Shown piece after piece: positions 18,327 through 27,093 of a stretch of 64,000 bases of DNA; position 1 is the stretch's first letter, and every line of letters begins with the position of its first letter. The notes beneath the pieces were generated by a model. That model saw only the letters and a program-made list of their open reading frames with translations, was not told the origin of the DNA and searched no databases. The position numbers and the translations under genes are program-made. Location of the stretch: the NCBI GenBank assembly GCA_029959605.1, contig JASCOC010000009.1, positions 84,412 through 148,411 on the forward strand. Reading direction: 5' to 3'. This DNA comes from Lysobacteraceae bacterium PS02340 (GTDB lineage Bacteria; Pseudomonadota; Gammaproteobacteria; Xanthomonadales; Xanthomonadaceae).

Positions 18327-19241
18327 TTACGCGAACCGCCCCAGCACCCACGCCCACGCCGGCAACGTCACCAGCGACAGCAGGATCCCGTAACCGACCA
18401 GTGCTGCCGCGAGCCGCGGCGCCAGTCCCTGCGCGATCGCCAGCGCCGCGGCGGTGATCATGCTCGGCATCGCCGACTCCAGCACGTTCGCCTGCAGCAT
18501 CGTTCCGGACATGCCGAACAGCAGCGACAGCGGCAGCGCAATCGCCGGCATCACCAGCAGTTTCAGCACCAGCCCGGCCGCCAGCGGACGGATCTCGTCG
18601 CGTGGCATGCGCAGCTGGATCGACAGCCCGACCGCCAGCATCACCAGCGGCAGCAGCGCGCCGGCCAGATTCTCCAGCGCCGAGGCGATCCAGGCCGGCG
18701 GCGCGGCCGGCATCAGGGTCAGGCCGAACGCGAGCGCCCACACCGGCGGAAACCGCACGATGCGCCGCGCGATGTCGTGCCAGCCCGGCGGCGTGTCGCC
18801 GCTGTAGCGCGCGAGGATCGTCAGGCCGAACGTCGACAGCAGCACGAAGGTGCCGAACTGGTCGTAGACCACCGCGTAGGCCACCGCGTCCTCCCCGAGC
18901 AGCGCCGCGACCATCGGATAGCCGATGAAACTGCTGTTGCACAGCGCCACGCACAGCAGCAGTACCGCGGTCTCGTCGCGCCGGAACTTCAGCCAGCGCG
19001 CCAGCGGCAGCACCAGCGCGAGCGTCGCGACCGCGAGCAGCCACGGCGTCGCCGCGACGCCGAGCAGCGTCGCATCGAAGGCCAGCTTCGGCACGTGCAC
19101 CAGCACCGCGGCCGGCAGACACACATACAGCACGACGAGGTTGAGCACCTCGGCGGCATTGGCCGGCATCACCTGCAAGCGGGCGAACAGCATGCCCAGC
19201 GCGAGCATCGCCAGGATCAGGGCAAAGGCGTCGAAGGCCAT
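18327..19241 (-). CDS. AEC-family transporter (auxin efflux carrier/malate permease type)
   Basis: Inner-membrane permease of 304 residues with about ten hydrophobic helices and the two-fold repeat of the bile/arsenite/riboflavin transporter superfamily. Conserved features are ALCNSSFIGYPMVAALLGEDAVAYAVVYD in the first half and QANVLESAMPSMITAAALA in the second, both typical of AEC proteins (malate/malonate or related carboxylate transport). Start ATG 19241 begins directly at helix 1. The gene is alone on its strand between the fadL terminator and an intergenic repeat. The substrate cannot be predicted. Confidence 0.9.
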   Translation of the reverse strand: MAFDAFALILAMLALGMLFARLQVMPANAAEVLNLVVLYVCLPAAVLVHVPKLAFDATLLGVAATPWLLAVATLALVLPLARWLKFRRDETAVLLLCVALCNSSFIGYPMVAALLGEDAVAYAVVYDQFGTFVLLSTFGLTILARYSGDTPPGWHDIARRIVRFPPVWALAFGLTLMPAAPPAWIASALENLAGALLPLVMLAVGLSIQLRMPRDEIRPLAAGLVLKLLVMPAIALPLSLLFGMSGTMLQANVLESAMPSMITAAALAIAQGLAPRLAAALVGYGILLSLVTLPAWAWVLGRFA

Positions 19242-19319
19242 CGGGGCCGGAGGTGACGTGGGGAACGCAGGATCTTAGCGGGCATATGCGAACGTGTCGG
19301 CCTCGCAACGCGCTTCAAG

Positions 19320-19354
19320 CCCCTCTCCCTCCGGGAGAGGGGTTGGGGTGAGGG
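19320..19354. repeat. CCCTCTCC-type intergenic hairpin, copy 1
   Basis: CCCCTCTCCCT-CC-GGGAGAGGGG followed by TTGGGGTGAGGG. It is identical except for one base to the element at 63886-63920, and its first part recurs at 48516. All copies are intergenic. Confidence 0.85.
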
Positions 19355-19517
19355 CCGCTCGCGATCAGAGCATTCTGCTGATCAGGAGATTTCACTCAGC
19401 GAGCAGCATTCCGGCCGAATGAATCGCGGCGAACTATCTGCCACGACCAAAGCGCCGCTGATCGCCGAAGCGCAGCGGGCACTCGTCATCGCGCGCGGCA
19501 TGCCGCGCAAGCCGCGA

Positions 19518-22500
19518 TTACTCGCCGAGCGTCAGCAGCGACGCATTGCCACCCGCCGCCGTGGTGTTGATGGTCACGGTCTTTTCGGTGGTGAAGCGCG
19601 GCAGGTAGTGCGAGCCGCCGGCCTTGGGGCCGGTGCCCGACAGGCGCTGGCCACCGAAGGGCTGCACGCCGACGACCGCGCCGATCTGGTTGCGGTTGAC
19701 GTAGACGTTGCCGACGCGGGCGCGCGCGCTGATCTTCTCGACGGTCTCGTCGATGCGCGAGTGGATGCCGAGCGTCAGGCCGTAGCCGGTGTTGTTGATC
19801 GCATCGATCACGGCGTCGAGCTGGTCGGCCTTCCAGCGGATCACGTGCAGCGCCGGGCCGAAGTTCTCGCGCTGCAGCTGGGTCAGCGACTGCAGTTCCC
19901 ACGCGCGCGGCGCGAAGAAGGTGCCGTGGGCGACCTCGGGGCCGACCGGCGTGGTCGCGATCAGGCGCGCTTCGCTGGCCATGCGCTCGGCGTGCGCGTC
20001 GAGCATGCGCAGCGCGTCGGCATCGATCACCGGGCCGACGTCGGTCGACAGCAGCGCGGGGTCACCGACGGTGAGTTCCTGCATCGCGCCGGCGAGCATG
20101 CCGATCACCTTGTCGGCGATGTCGTCCTGCACGAACAGCACGCGCGCGGCCGAGCAGCGCTGGCCGGCCGAGGTGAACGCAGAACCCAGTGCGTCCTTGA
20201 CCAGCTGTTCGGGCAGCGCCGAGGAGTCGGCGATCAGCGCGTTCTGGCCGCCGGTCTCGGCGATCAGCGTGCCGATCGCGCCGTCGCGCGCGGCGAGCGC
20301 GCGGTTGATCGCCAGTGCGGTCGCATTGGAGCCGGTGAACACGACGCCGGCGACGCGCGGATCGGCGGTGAGCGCCGCGCCGACGCTGGCGCCATCGCCG
20401 GGCACGTACTGCAGCACGTGCGCCGGCACGCCGGCTTCGTGCAGCAGCTTGACCGCAGCGTGGCCGACCAGCGTGGTCTGCTCGGCGGCCTTGGCGATCA
20501 CGGTATTGCCCGCGGCGAGGGCGGCGGCGATCTGGCCGGCGAAGATCGCCAGCGGGAAGTTCCACGGGCTGATGCACACGAACACGCCGCGGCCGGAGAG
20601 CTGCAGGCTGTTGGACTCGCCGGTCGGGCCGGGCAGCGCCTCGACGACGAACAGGCGGCGCGCCTCAGAGGCGTAGTAGCGCAGGAAATCCACCGCTTCG
20701 CGGACTTCGGCCACGCCGTCGGGGATCGTCTTGCCGGCTTCGCGCGTGCACATCGCGATGTAGTCGGGCGTGCGCGCTTCCAGCAGGTCGGCGGCGTGCT
20801 CGAGGATCGCCGCGCGCGAGGCGGCCGGCACGGCGTTCCAGTCCGCGTGCGCGTCGGTCGCATTGCGCAGCGCCTGCTCGACGGTCGCGCCGTCGGCGGC
20901 CTGCCACTGGCCCACGCGCACGCGGCGGTCGGCGGGGCTGGTGACCTCGACGGTCGCGCCGGCGCTGGTCGCACCCGGCACCAGCGGGCCCGCGGTCCAC
21001 GGACCGGTCGCGGCCTGGATCTGCGCGGCCAGTGTGGCGAGCTGTGCGTCGTTGGCGAGGTTGACGCCCATGGAATTGCTCCTGTCTTGGAACTGGCTGC
21101 GGAAGAGATCGACCGGCAGCGGAATGCGGGGATGGGGAATGGATTCGAAACCGGCGACGACTTCGACCGGGTCGCGGATCAGGTCGTCGATCGCGACGTC
21201 CTCGTCGCTGATGCGGTTGACGAAGCTGGAGTTGGCGCCGTTCTCGAGCAGGCGACGCACCAGATACGGCAGCAGGTCCTCGTGCGAACCGACCGGCGCA
21301 TACACGCGGCACGGCACGTCGAGACGATCAGCCGGGATCACCTCGGCATACAGGTCGTCGCCCATGCCGTGCAGCTTCTGGAATTCGTAGGGCTTCGCGC
21401 CGGTGCCGTTGCGCAGCGTCATCCCCAGCCGGTGCACCGCCGCGATCGTATGCGCGTTGTGCGTGGCGAACATCGGATAGATCGCATCGGTCGCCGACAG
21501 CAGGCGGCGCGCGTTGGCGAGGTAGCTGACGTCGGTGTTGGGCTTGCGCGTGAACACCGGGTAGCCCGGATGGCCTTCGACCTGGGCGCGCTTGACCTCG
21601 CTGTCCCAGTACGCGCCTTTGACCAGGCGCACCGGAATGCGGCGGCCGTGCGCGCGGGCGAGGGCTGCGATCCAGTCGATCACGAACGGCGCGCGCTTCT
21701 GGTAGGCCTGCACGACGATGCCGAAGCCGTGCCAGCCGGCCAGCGAGGCATCGGTGAGTGCGGTTTCGATGACGTCGAGCGACAGCTCCAGGCGATCGGC
21801 TTCCTCGGCGTCGACGGTCAGGCCGATGCGGTAGCCCTTCGCGCGCTGGGCGAGATCGCGCAGGCGCGGCGCGAGTTCGGCGAGGACGCGGTCATGCTTG
21901 GCGTGTTCGTAGCGCGGATGCAGCGCGGACAGCTTGACCGAGATCGACGGCGCGGTGATTTCGTCCTCGAACGGGCCGGTGCGGCCGATCGCATCGATCG
22001 CATCGCGGTAGGCCTTCAGATACCGGTCTGCGTCGTGCTGGGTCAGCGCGGCCTCGCCGAGCATGTCGAACGAATAGCGATACGCCGCGTTGTCGCCCTT
22101 GCGCGAGCGCGTCAGCGCTTCGCCGATCGTGCGGCCCATGACGAACTGGTGGCCCATGATCCGCATCGCCTGGCGCACCGCGAGGCGGATCACCGGCTCG
22201 CCCACGCGGCCGATCAGGCGCTGGAAGGCGTTGTGCACGTTGCGCTTGGTGTCGTCGGCCAGATCGACCAGACGCCCGGTCAGCATCAGGCCCCAGGTCG
22301 AGGCATTGACCAGCACCGAATCGGACTGGCCCATGTGCTTGCGCCAGTTGGCTTCGCCCAGCTTGTCGCGGATCAGCGCATCGGCAGTGTCTTCGTCCGG
22401 AATGCGCAGCAGCGCTTCGGCCACGCACATCAGCAGCACGCCTTCCTCGCTGCCGAGGTCGTACTGCTGCATGAAGGCTTCGATCGCGCCGCGGTCCTGT

Positions 22501-22694
22501 GCGCGCAGGCGCACGCGGCGGACCAGATCGGCGGCGGTGGCCTGGATCGCGGCGCGGTCGGCGTCGGGCTGGCGTGCTTCGGCCAGCAGCGCGTGCACGC
22601 GTTCGGTTTCATCGCCGGTCCAGGCGGCGGTGATCGCGTCGCGCTGCGGCTGAAGGGAGGCCGCAGGCGCGGCGGGCGACGGACTGGCGTTCAA
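19518..22694 (-). CDS. putA: Bifunctional proline dehydrogenase / glutamate-semialdehyde dehydrogenase PutA
   Basis: Two-step proline catabolic enzyme of 1058 residues: a FAD-dependent proline dehydrogenase barrel oxidises proline, and an NAD-dependent aldehyde dehydrogenase domain converts the semialdehyde to glutamate with internal channelling. The PRODH part (about 75-490) shows PSISVKLSALHPRYE, RLVKGAYWDSEVKRAQ and NAHTIAAV. The ALDH part (about 530-1040) shows SPWNFPLAIFAGQI, the general base in AETGGQNALIAD and catalytic Cys in SAGQRCSAARV. It lacks the N-terminal ribbon-helix-helix DNA-binding domain of E. coli PutA, so it should not autoregulate. The visible start is TTG at 22694 without a clear Shine-Dalgarno; the first internal ATG would cut into the domain. 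Confidence 0.96.
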   Translation of the reverse strand: MNASPSPAAPAASLQPQRDAITAAWTGDETERVHALLAEARQPDADRAAIQATAADLVRRVRLRAQDRGAIEAFMQQYDLGSEEGVLLMCVAEALLRIPDEDTADALIRDKLGEANWRKHMGQSDSVLVNASTWGLMLTGRLVDLADDTKRNVHNAFQRLIGRVGEPVIRLAVRQAMRIMGHQFVMGRTIGEALTRSRKGDNAAYRYSFDMLGEAALTQHDADRYLKAYRDAIDAIGRTGPFEDEITAPSISVKLSALHPRYEHAKHDRVLAELAPRLRDLAQRAKGYRIGLTVDAEEADRLELSLDVIETALTDASLAGWHGFGIVVQAYQKRAPFVIDWIAALARAHGRRIPVRLVKGAYWDSEVKRAQVEGHPGYPVFTRKPNTDVSYLANARRLLSATDAIYPMFATHNAHTIAAVHRLGMTLRNGTGAKPYEFQKLHGMGDDLYAEVIPADRLDVPCRVYAPVGSHEDLLPYLVRRLLENGANSSFVNRISDEDVAIDDLIRDPVEVVAGFESIPHPRIPLPVDLFRSQFQDRSNSMGVNLANDAQLATLAAQIQAATGPWTAGPLVPGATSAGATVEVTSPADRRVRVGQWQAADGATVEQALRNATDAHADWNAVPAASRAAILEHAADLLEARTPDYIAMCTREAGKTIPDGVAEVREAVDFLRYYASEARRLFVVEALPGPTGESNSLQLSGRGVFVCISPWNFPLAIFAGQIAAALAAGNTVIAKAAEQTTLVGHAAVKLLHEAGVPAHVLQYVPGDGASVGAALTADPRVAGVVFTGSNATALAINRALAARDGAIGTLIAETGGQNALIADSSALPEQLVKDALGSAFTSAGQRCSAARVLFVQDDIADKVIGMLAGAMQELTVGDPALLSTDVGPVIDADALRMLDAHAERMASEARLIATTPVGPEVAHGTFFAPRAWELQSLTQLQRENFGPALHVIRWKADQLDAVIDAINNTGYGLTLGIHSRIDETVEKISARARVGNVYVNRNQIGAVVGVQPFGGQRLSGTGPKAGGSHYLPRFTTEKTVTINTTAAGGNASLLTLGE

Positions 22695-22785
22695 GGCGTG
22701 ACGACCGGCAGAGACAGAAGCGGAATTCTAGCCTGCCGGCCGGCTCCATCACTGTGCGAAACACGCCCGGAAACGGGCGTCGTGT

Positions 22786-23412
22786 TCAGGCGATGACGGG
22801 CGCGTCGTAGGTCCGCATCGCGAAGCGCACGCGCGCATGGGTGGCGGCCAGTGCGGTCAACGGCTGCAGCAGCCGCGGCATGCAGGCCGCCAGCTCGACC
22901 ATCGCCGCGCCGTGCGCCGCCGGCAGCGTGCCCGCGCGCGGGTGCCAGTGGCCACCGCAGAAGGTCTCCAGCGTCACGCTTTCGATCATCGGCGCGTCGC
23001 CGTGCGGCTGCCGCCATTCGATCAACAGGCCGTTGCCGCGCGCGGTGCCGCTGCGGTCGAGCGGATCGAGATACAGCCGCGTGCGATGCAGGCCGATCAC
23101 CGATTCGGCCACGGCCAGGCACTGGGCGGCGGCGTCGGCGAAGCTGCCCTCCAGCACGTCGGGCAGGCGCACGCGCGGGCCATGCTCGCCATGCCGCCGC
23201 GCACCGGCGCCGAGGATGTCGTCGGCGGTGAAGCTGCCGCCGTGGCCGTCGGCATCGCGCAGGTCCAGCCGCAAGCGCTGGCGCGTGGGCAGCAGGCCCC
23301 CGAAACCCCGGCGCGTGGCCGTGTTCGAGGCCGGCAGGGCGCGCAGGGTCTGCGAGCGGCGCACACCGCCATCGACGGACATCGGCGGAGAAACGGGAGA
23401 ACGGTGGGCCAT
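22786..23412 (-). CDS. Hypothetical protein, unrecognised
   Basis: A 208-residue soluble protein with no signal peptide, membrane helix or motif I recognise. It begins MAHRSPVSPPMSVDGGVRRS, has a basic Arg-rich N-terminus, a central region with RLRLDLRDADG and DILGAG, and a terminal ATHARVRFAMRTYDAP. GAGG lies about ten bases before ATG 23412, and base composition matches the neighbours, so it is probably real. It stands alone between putA (same strand, downstream) and the divergent coxB. No function is proposed. Confidence 0.6.
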   Translation of the reverse strand: MAHRSPVSPPMSVDGGVRRSQTLRALPASNTATRRGFGGLLPTRQRLRLDLRDADGHGGSFTADDILGAGARRHGEHGPRVRLPDVLEGSFADAAAQCLAVAESVIGLHRTRLYLDPLDRSGTARGNGLLIEWRQPHGDAPMIESVTLETFCGGHWHPRAGTLPAAHGAAMVELAACMPRLLQPLTALAATHARVRFAMRTYDAPVIA

Positions 23413-23512
23413 GGGGGTATCCTCGGGCTGCGTAAGACAGGCTATAGCCCGCGTCGGCGCCTCTCGACACCCGGGCCGACCCGAGGGGTCGCAGCGGTTG
23501 CGGCAGCGCGGC

Positions 23513-23542
23513 TTGCCCCTGTAGAACGCCGACAGCTACCAT
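23513..23542 (+). promoter_or_regulatory. Candidate promoter of the cytochrome oxidase operon
   Basis: TTGCCC (23513-23518), 18 bases, TACCAT (23537-23542), about 100 bases before coxB in the only sizeable gap upstream of the operon. Both boxes are imperfect. Confidence 0.35.
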
Positions 23543-23645
23543 TCATGCGTTATTCGCAGCACGCCGCCGCTCCTGCGATATCTCCCGGCACCCATTGCCG
23601 GGCGAGGACGGACGCGTTCCCGCCAGCACCAAGGCCAGCTCAGGT

Positions 23646-24632
23646 ATGGGGTCCGATGTGAAGCAAGGCGCTTGTTCCAACAGGTACGCGTCCAGACTGT
23701 GGATGGGGGGCGCTGCCGCGCTTCTGGCATCGACGAACGTTCTGGCGCAGTCCGCAGACCCCAAGCCGTGGCAGCTCAACATGGGCCGCGGTGTCACGAC
23801 CTCCGCCCAGCACGCCTACGACGCGCACATGCTCGCGCTGTGGGTCTGCGTGGTGATCGGCGTGCTGGTGTTCGGTGCGATGGCGGTGGCGATGTTCCGC
23901 TTCCGCAAGTCGCGCGGGGTCACCGCGGCGCAGTTCACCCACAACACCACCGCCGAAGTCATCTGGACCGTCGTCCCGATCGTCATCCTGGTGCTGATGG
24001 CGGTGCCGGCCACGCAGAAGCTGATCGCGATGTACGACACCCGCGACGCGACGATGACCGTCAAGGTCACCGGCGTGCAGTGGATGTGGAAGTACGAGTA
24101 CATGGGCGAGGACGTCACGCTGACCAGCCGCCTCGACCGCGAGAGCGACCGCCTGCGCCAGAGCCGCGACACCACGCGCGCCGAGCTCGACGCGCACGGC
24201 CATTACCTGCTCGACGTCGACAACCAGCTGGTGCTGCCGACCAACACCAAGATCCGCTTCGTCGTGACCGCCGACGACGTGATCCATTCCTGGTGGGTGC
24301 CGGCCTTCGGCTGGAAGCAGGACGCGATCCCGGGCCTGGTCAACGAGGCCTGGACCGAGATCCTCGAGCCGGGCGTCTACCGCGGCCAGTGCGCGGAGCT
24401 GTGCGGCAAGGACCACGGCTTCATGCCGATCGTCGTGCGCGCGGTGTCGCCGGAGGAGTTCGACACCTGGCTCGCCGCCGAGAAGGCCAAGAACGCGCCG
24501 GCCATCCCGACGCCGGGCGAACCCGGCCCCGCCGACGCCGCACCCGCACCGTCGCCTGACGCCGCGCCTGCCGAGGCCGCCGCCTCCGCCACGCAGTCCC
24601 CGTCCGCCCCTGCCGCGCCCGCGGCCGGCTGA
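23646..24632 (+). CDS. coxB: Cytochrome c oxidase subunit II
   Basis: CuA-bearing subunit of the aa3-type terminal oxidase, 328 residues. A signal peptide-like N-terminus (ending NVLAQ) is followed by two transmembrane helices (about residues 62-85 and 105-125) and the periplasmic cupredoxin domain. CuA ligands are the His in DDVIHSWWVP and the cluster GQCAELCGKDHGFMP. The C-terminus carries a Pro/Ala-rich tail of about 45 residues without a heme c motif, so it is not a caa3-type fusion. ATG 23646 is listed; GTG 23658 with GGGG six bases upstream is an equally good start and gives an N-terminus of MKQGACSNRY. It leads the operon coxB-coxA-ctaG-coxC. Confidence 0.96.
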   Translation: MGSDVKQGACSNRYASRLWMGGAAALLASTNVLAQSADPKPWQLNMGRGVTTSAQHAYDAHMLALWVCVVIGVLVFGAMAVAMFRFRKSRGVTAAQFTHNTTAEVIWTVVPIVILVLMAVPATQKLIAMYDTRDATMTVKVTGVQWMWKYEYMGEDVTLTSRLDRESDRLRQSRDTTRAELDAHGHYLLDVDNQLVLPTNTKIRFVVTADDVIHSWWVPAFGWKQDAIPGLVNEAWTEILEPGVYRGQCAELCGKDHGFMPIVVRAVSPEEFDTWLAAEKAKNAPAIPTPGEPGPADAAPAPSPDAAPAEAAASATQSPSAPAAPAAG

Positions 24633-24652
24633 TCGATCGAGGCACACCGCAC

Positions 24653-26278
24653 ATGTCGACGACGCACCCCGCCACCGCTGACGCGCACCACGACGATCAC
24701 CACGCCCATCCGCAGGGGTTCGTCCAGCGCTGGTTCTTCTCCACGAACCACAAGGACATCGGCACGCTGTATCTGCTGTTCTCCTTCATGATGTTCGTCA
24801 TCGGCGCGGCGATGAGCGTGATCATCCGCACCGAGCTCGCCGCACCGGGCCTGCAGCACGTCAGCCCGACGTTCTTCAACCAGATGACCACCATGCACGC
24901 GCTGGTGATGATCTTCGGCGGCGTGATGCCGGCCTTCGTGGGCCTGGCGAACTGGATGATTCCGCTGCAGATCGGCGCGCCGGACATGGCGCTGCCGCGC
25001 ATGAACAACTGGTCGTTCTGGATCCTGCCGTTCGCGTTCACGCTGCTGCTGATGACGCTGTTCCTGCCCGGCGGTGGCCCGGCCGGTGGCTGGACGCTGT
25101 ATCCGCCGCTGTCGCTGCAGGGCGGCAGCAGCGTGTCGCTGACGATCTTCGCCATCCACATGATGGGCATCAGCTCGATCATGGGCGCGATCAACGTCAT
25201 CGCGACCATCCTCAACATGCGCGCCCCGGGCGTGGACCTGTTGAAGATGCCGATCTTCTGCTGGACCTGGCTGATCACCGCGTTCCTGCTGATCGCGGTG
25301 ATGCCGGTGCTGGCCGGCGCGGTCACGATGCTGCTGACCGACAAGTTCTTCATGACCTCGTTCTTCAACGCGGCCGGCGGCGGCGACCCGGTGATGTACC
25401 AGCACATCTTCTGGTTCTTCGGGCATCCCGAGGTCTACATCATGATCCTGCCGGCGTTCGGCGTGGTCTCGGAAATCCTGCCGACGTTCTCGCGCAAGCC
25501 GCTGTTCGGCTACCAGGCGATGGTCTACGCGACCGCGTCGATCGCGTTCTTGAGCTTCATCGTGTGGGCGCACCACATGTTCACCGTCGGCATGCCGCTC
25601 GGCGGCGAGATCTACTTCATGTTCGCGACGATGCTGATCGCGATTCCGACCGGCGTGAAGGTGTTCAACTGGGTGTCGACGATGTGGCGCGGCGCGATGA
25701 CGTTCGAGGCGCCGATGCTGTGGGCGATCGCGTTCGTGATCCTGTTCACCATCGGCGGCTTCTCGGGCCTGATGCTCGCGATCGTGCCGGCCGACTTCCA
25801 GTACCACGACACCTATTTCGTCGTCGCGCACTTCCACTACGTGCTGGTGACCGGCGCGCTGTTCTCGATCATCGCGGCCACGTACTACTGGTGGCCCAAG
25901 TGGACCGGGCGCATGTACAGCGAGTTCTGGGCGAAGGTGCATTTCTGGTGGACGATCATCTTCGTCAACCTGCTGTTCTTCCCGCAGCACTTCCTCGGCC
26001 TGGCCGGCATGCCGCGCCGCATTCCCGACTACAACGTCGTGTTCGCGGACTGGAACCTGATCAGCTCGATCGGCGCGTTCGGCATGTTCGCCACGCCCTT
26101 CATGATGTTCGCGATCCTGCTGCACTCGAAGCTGCGCGGCGCGCCCGCCGCGGCGCGGTCGTGGGAAGGCGCGCGCGGTCTGGAGTGGACGGTGCCGTCG
26201 CCGGCCCCGCACCACACCTTCGCCAAGCCGCCGGTGATCAAGCCGGGCGATCTGGCCCACGACGACATCAGCCACTGA
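24653..26278 (+). CDS. coxA: Cytochrome c oxidase subunit I
   Basis: Catalytic heme-copper subunit of 541 residues with twelve helices; it reduces oxygen to water and pumps protons. CuB and the cross-linked Tyr are in FGHPEVYIMILPAFG, further CuB ligands in VWAHHMFTVG, and the two heme His residues in VVAHFHYVLV. The low-spin heme ligand is in TTMHALVMIFGG. The D-channel segment GLANWMIPLQIGAPDMALPRMNN and K-channel Lys identify an A-type oxidase. A His-rich N-terminal tail (DAHHDDHHAH) precedes helix 1. It begins 20 bases after coxB and its stop overlaps the next start (TGATG). Confidence 0.98.
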   Translation: MSTTHPATADAHHDDHHAHPQGFVQRWFFSTNHKDIGTLYLLFSFMMFVIGAAMSVIIRTELAAPGLQHVSPTFFNQMTTMHALVMIFGGVMPAFVGLANWMIPLQIGAPDMALPRMNNWSFWILPFAFTLLLMTLFLPGGGPAGGWTLYPPLSLQGGSSVSLTIFAIHMMGISSIMGAINVIATILNMRAPGVDLLKMPIFCWTWLITAFLLIAVMPVLAGAVTMLLTDKFFMTSFFNAAGGGDPVMYQHIFWFFGHPEVYIMILPAFGVVSEILPTFSRKPLFGYQAMVYATASIAFLSFIVWAHHMFTVGMPLGGEIYFMFATMLIAIPTGVKVFNWVSTMWRGAMTFEAPMLWAIAFVILFTIGGFSGLMLAIVPADFQYHDTYFVVAHFHYVLVTGALFSIIAATYYWWPKWTGRMYSEFWAKVHFWWTIIFVNLLFFPQHFLGLAGMPRRIPDYNVVFADWNLISSIGAFGMFATPFMMFAILLHSKLRGAPAAARSWEGARGLEWTVPSPAPHHTFAKPPVIKPGDLAHDDISH

Positions 26279-26421
26279 TGCAGCTCGCGATGACCACGCC
26301 CGATCCCGGTTCCGATCTCGCTGCCCGTCGCCGCCGCGCGCGGCGCACCGCGGTGGTCGTCGGCGCGATCGCGGCACTGGTCTACATCGGTTTCATCGCG
26401 CGCGGCGTGCTGCTGTCATGA
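26278..26421 (+). CDS. Small single-helix protein between coxA and ctaG (putative oxidase assembly peptide)
   Basis: A 47-residue protein starting at an ATG overlapping the coxA stop, or 43 residues from ATG 26290. A basic N-terminal stretch (RRRRARR) precedes one membrane helix (about 25-45, TAVVVGAIAALVYIGFIARG). Its stop overlaps the ctaG start (ATGA). Similar very small single-helix proteins sit at this position in beta- and gammaproteobacterial oxidase operons and are sometimes called cytochrome oxidase small assembly proteins; the link here is by position and topology only. The start-stop overlaps on both sides imply translational coupling. Confidence 0.75.
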   Translation: MQLAMTTPDPGSDLAARRRRARRTAVVVGAIAALVYIGFIARGVLLS

Positions 26422-27044
26422 GCGACGACATGCAGCCCACGGACGCGCGCACCGACACCCGGCCGAAGTCGAAGACATTCGGCATCGGCAAGCTGGTCGG
26501 CGTGTCGATCGCCGCATTCGCGTTCACGTTCTCGCTGGTGCCGCTGTACCGCATCGCCTGCGAGAAGGTGTTCGGCATCCGGCTCGAGAACAGCGCGGTC
26601 GCCGCGCCGGCGACGAGCGCGACGCCGGCCGAGCGCTGGGTCACGGTCGAGTTCGACGCGACGGTGAACTCGCATCTGCCGTGGTCCTTCCGCCCCAACG
26701 ACACCCGCATGCGCGTGCGCGTCGGCGAGCAGTACGAGACCACGTACTACGCGCACAACGACAGCGTCGCGGCCGTCGTCGGCAGCGCCACGCCGTCGGT
26801 GGCACCGGCGCGCGCGTCGGGATTTTTCCAGAAGACCGAGTGCTTCTGTTTCACCGCGCAGACCCTGCAGGCCGGTGAGACGCGCGACATGCCGGTGCGT
26901 TTCATCATCGACCCGTCGTTGCCGAAGGACGTCAACACGGTCACGCTGAGCTACACCTTCTTCAAGAACGATGTCCTCACCTCGCGTCTGACCGCCCACG
27001 CGGCGCCGGTACGCAACAGTCCCGGTGTGGCCGCGGCGCCCTGA
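26418..27044 (+). CDS. ctaG: Cytochrome c oxidase assembly protein CtaG/Cox11
   Basis: Copper chaperone of 208 residues that delivers copper to the CuB site of subunit I. An N-terminal cytoplasmic tail and one transmembrane helix (about 20-43, VSIAAFAFTFSLVPLYRIAC) anchor a periplasmic immunoglobulin-like domain. The copper-binding CFCF motif appears as FFQKTECFCFTAQTL, followed by the conserved MPVRFIIDPSLP. The Cys in LYRIACEKVFGI is also conserved. Its first codon overlaps the stop of the 47-residue gene. Placed between coxA and coxC, as usual. Confidence 0.96.
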   Translation: MSDDMQPTDARTDTRPKSKTFGIGKLVGVSIAAFAFTFSLVPLYRIACEKVFGIRLENSAVAAPATSATPAERWVTVEFDATVNSHLPWSFRPNDTRMRVRVGEQYETTYYAHNDSVAAVVGSATPSVAPARASGFFQKTECFCFTAQTLQAGETRDMPVRFIIDPSLPKDVNTVTLSYTFFKNDVLTSRLTAHAAPVRNSPGVAAAP

Positions 27045-27093
27045 GCCCGCACCGCACTTTCCCGAACCACGCATCGACGATCCGGACACCGCC

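Noticed and set aside
19419..22796. 1125-codon plus-strand frame
   Set aside because: It is the antisense of putA, whose minus-strand product is a complete, conserved enzyme.
24377..26377. 666-codon minus-strand frame
   Set aside because: It lies antisense to coxB and coxA; composition is His/Asp/Arg-rich with no domain.
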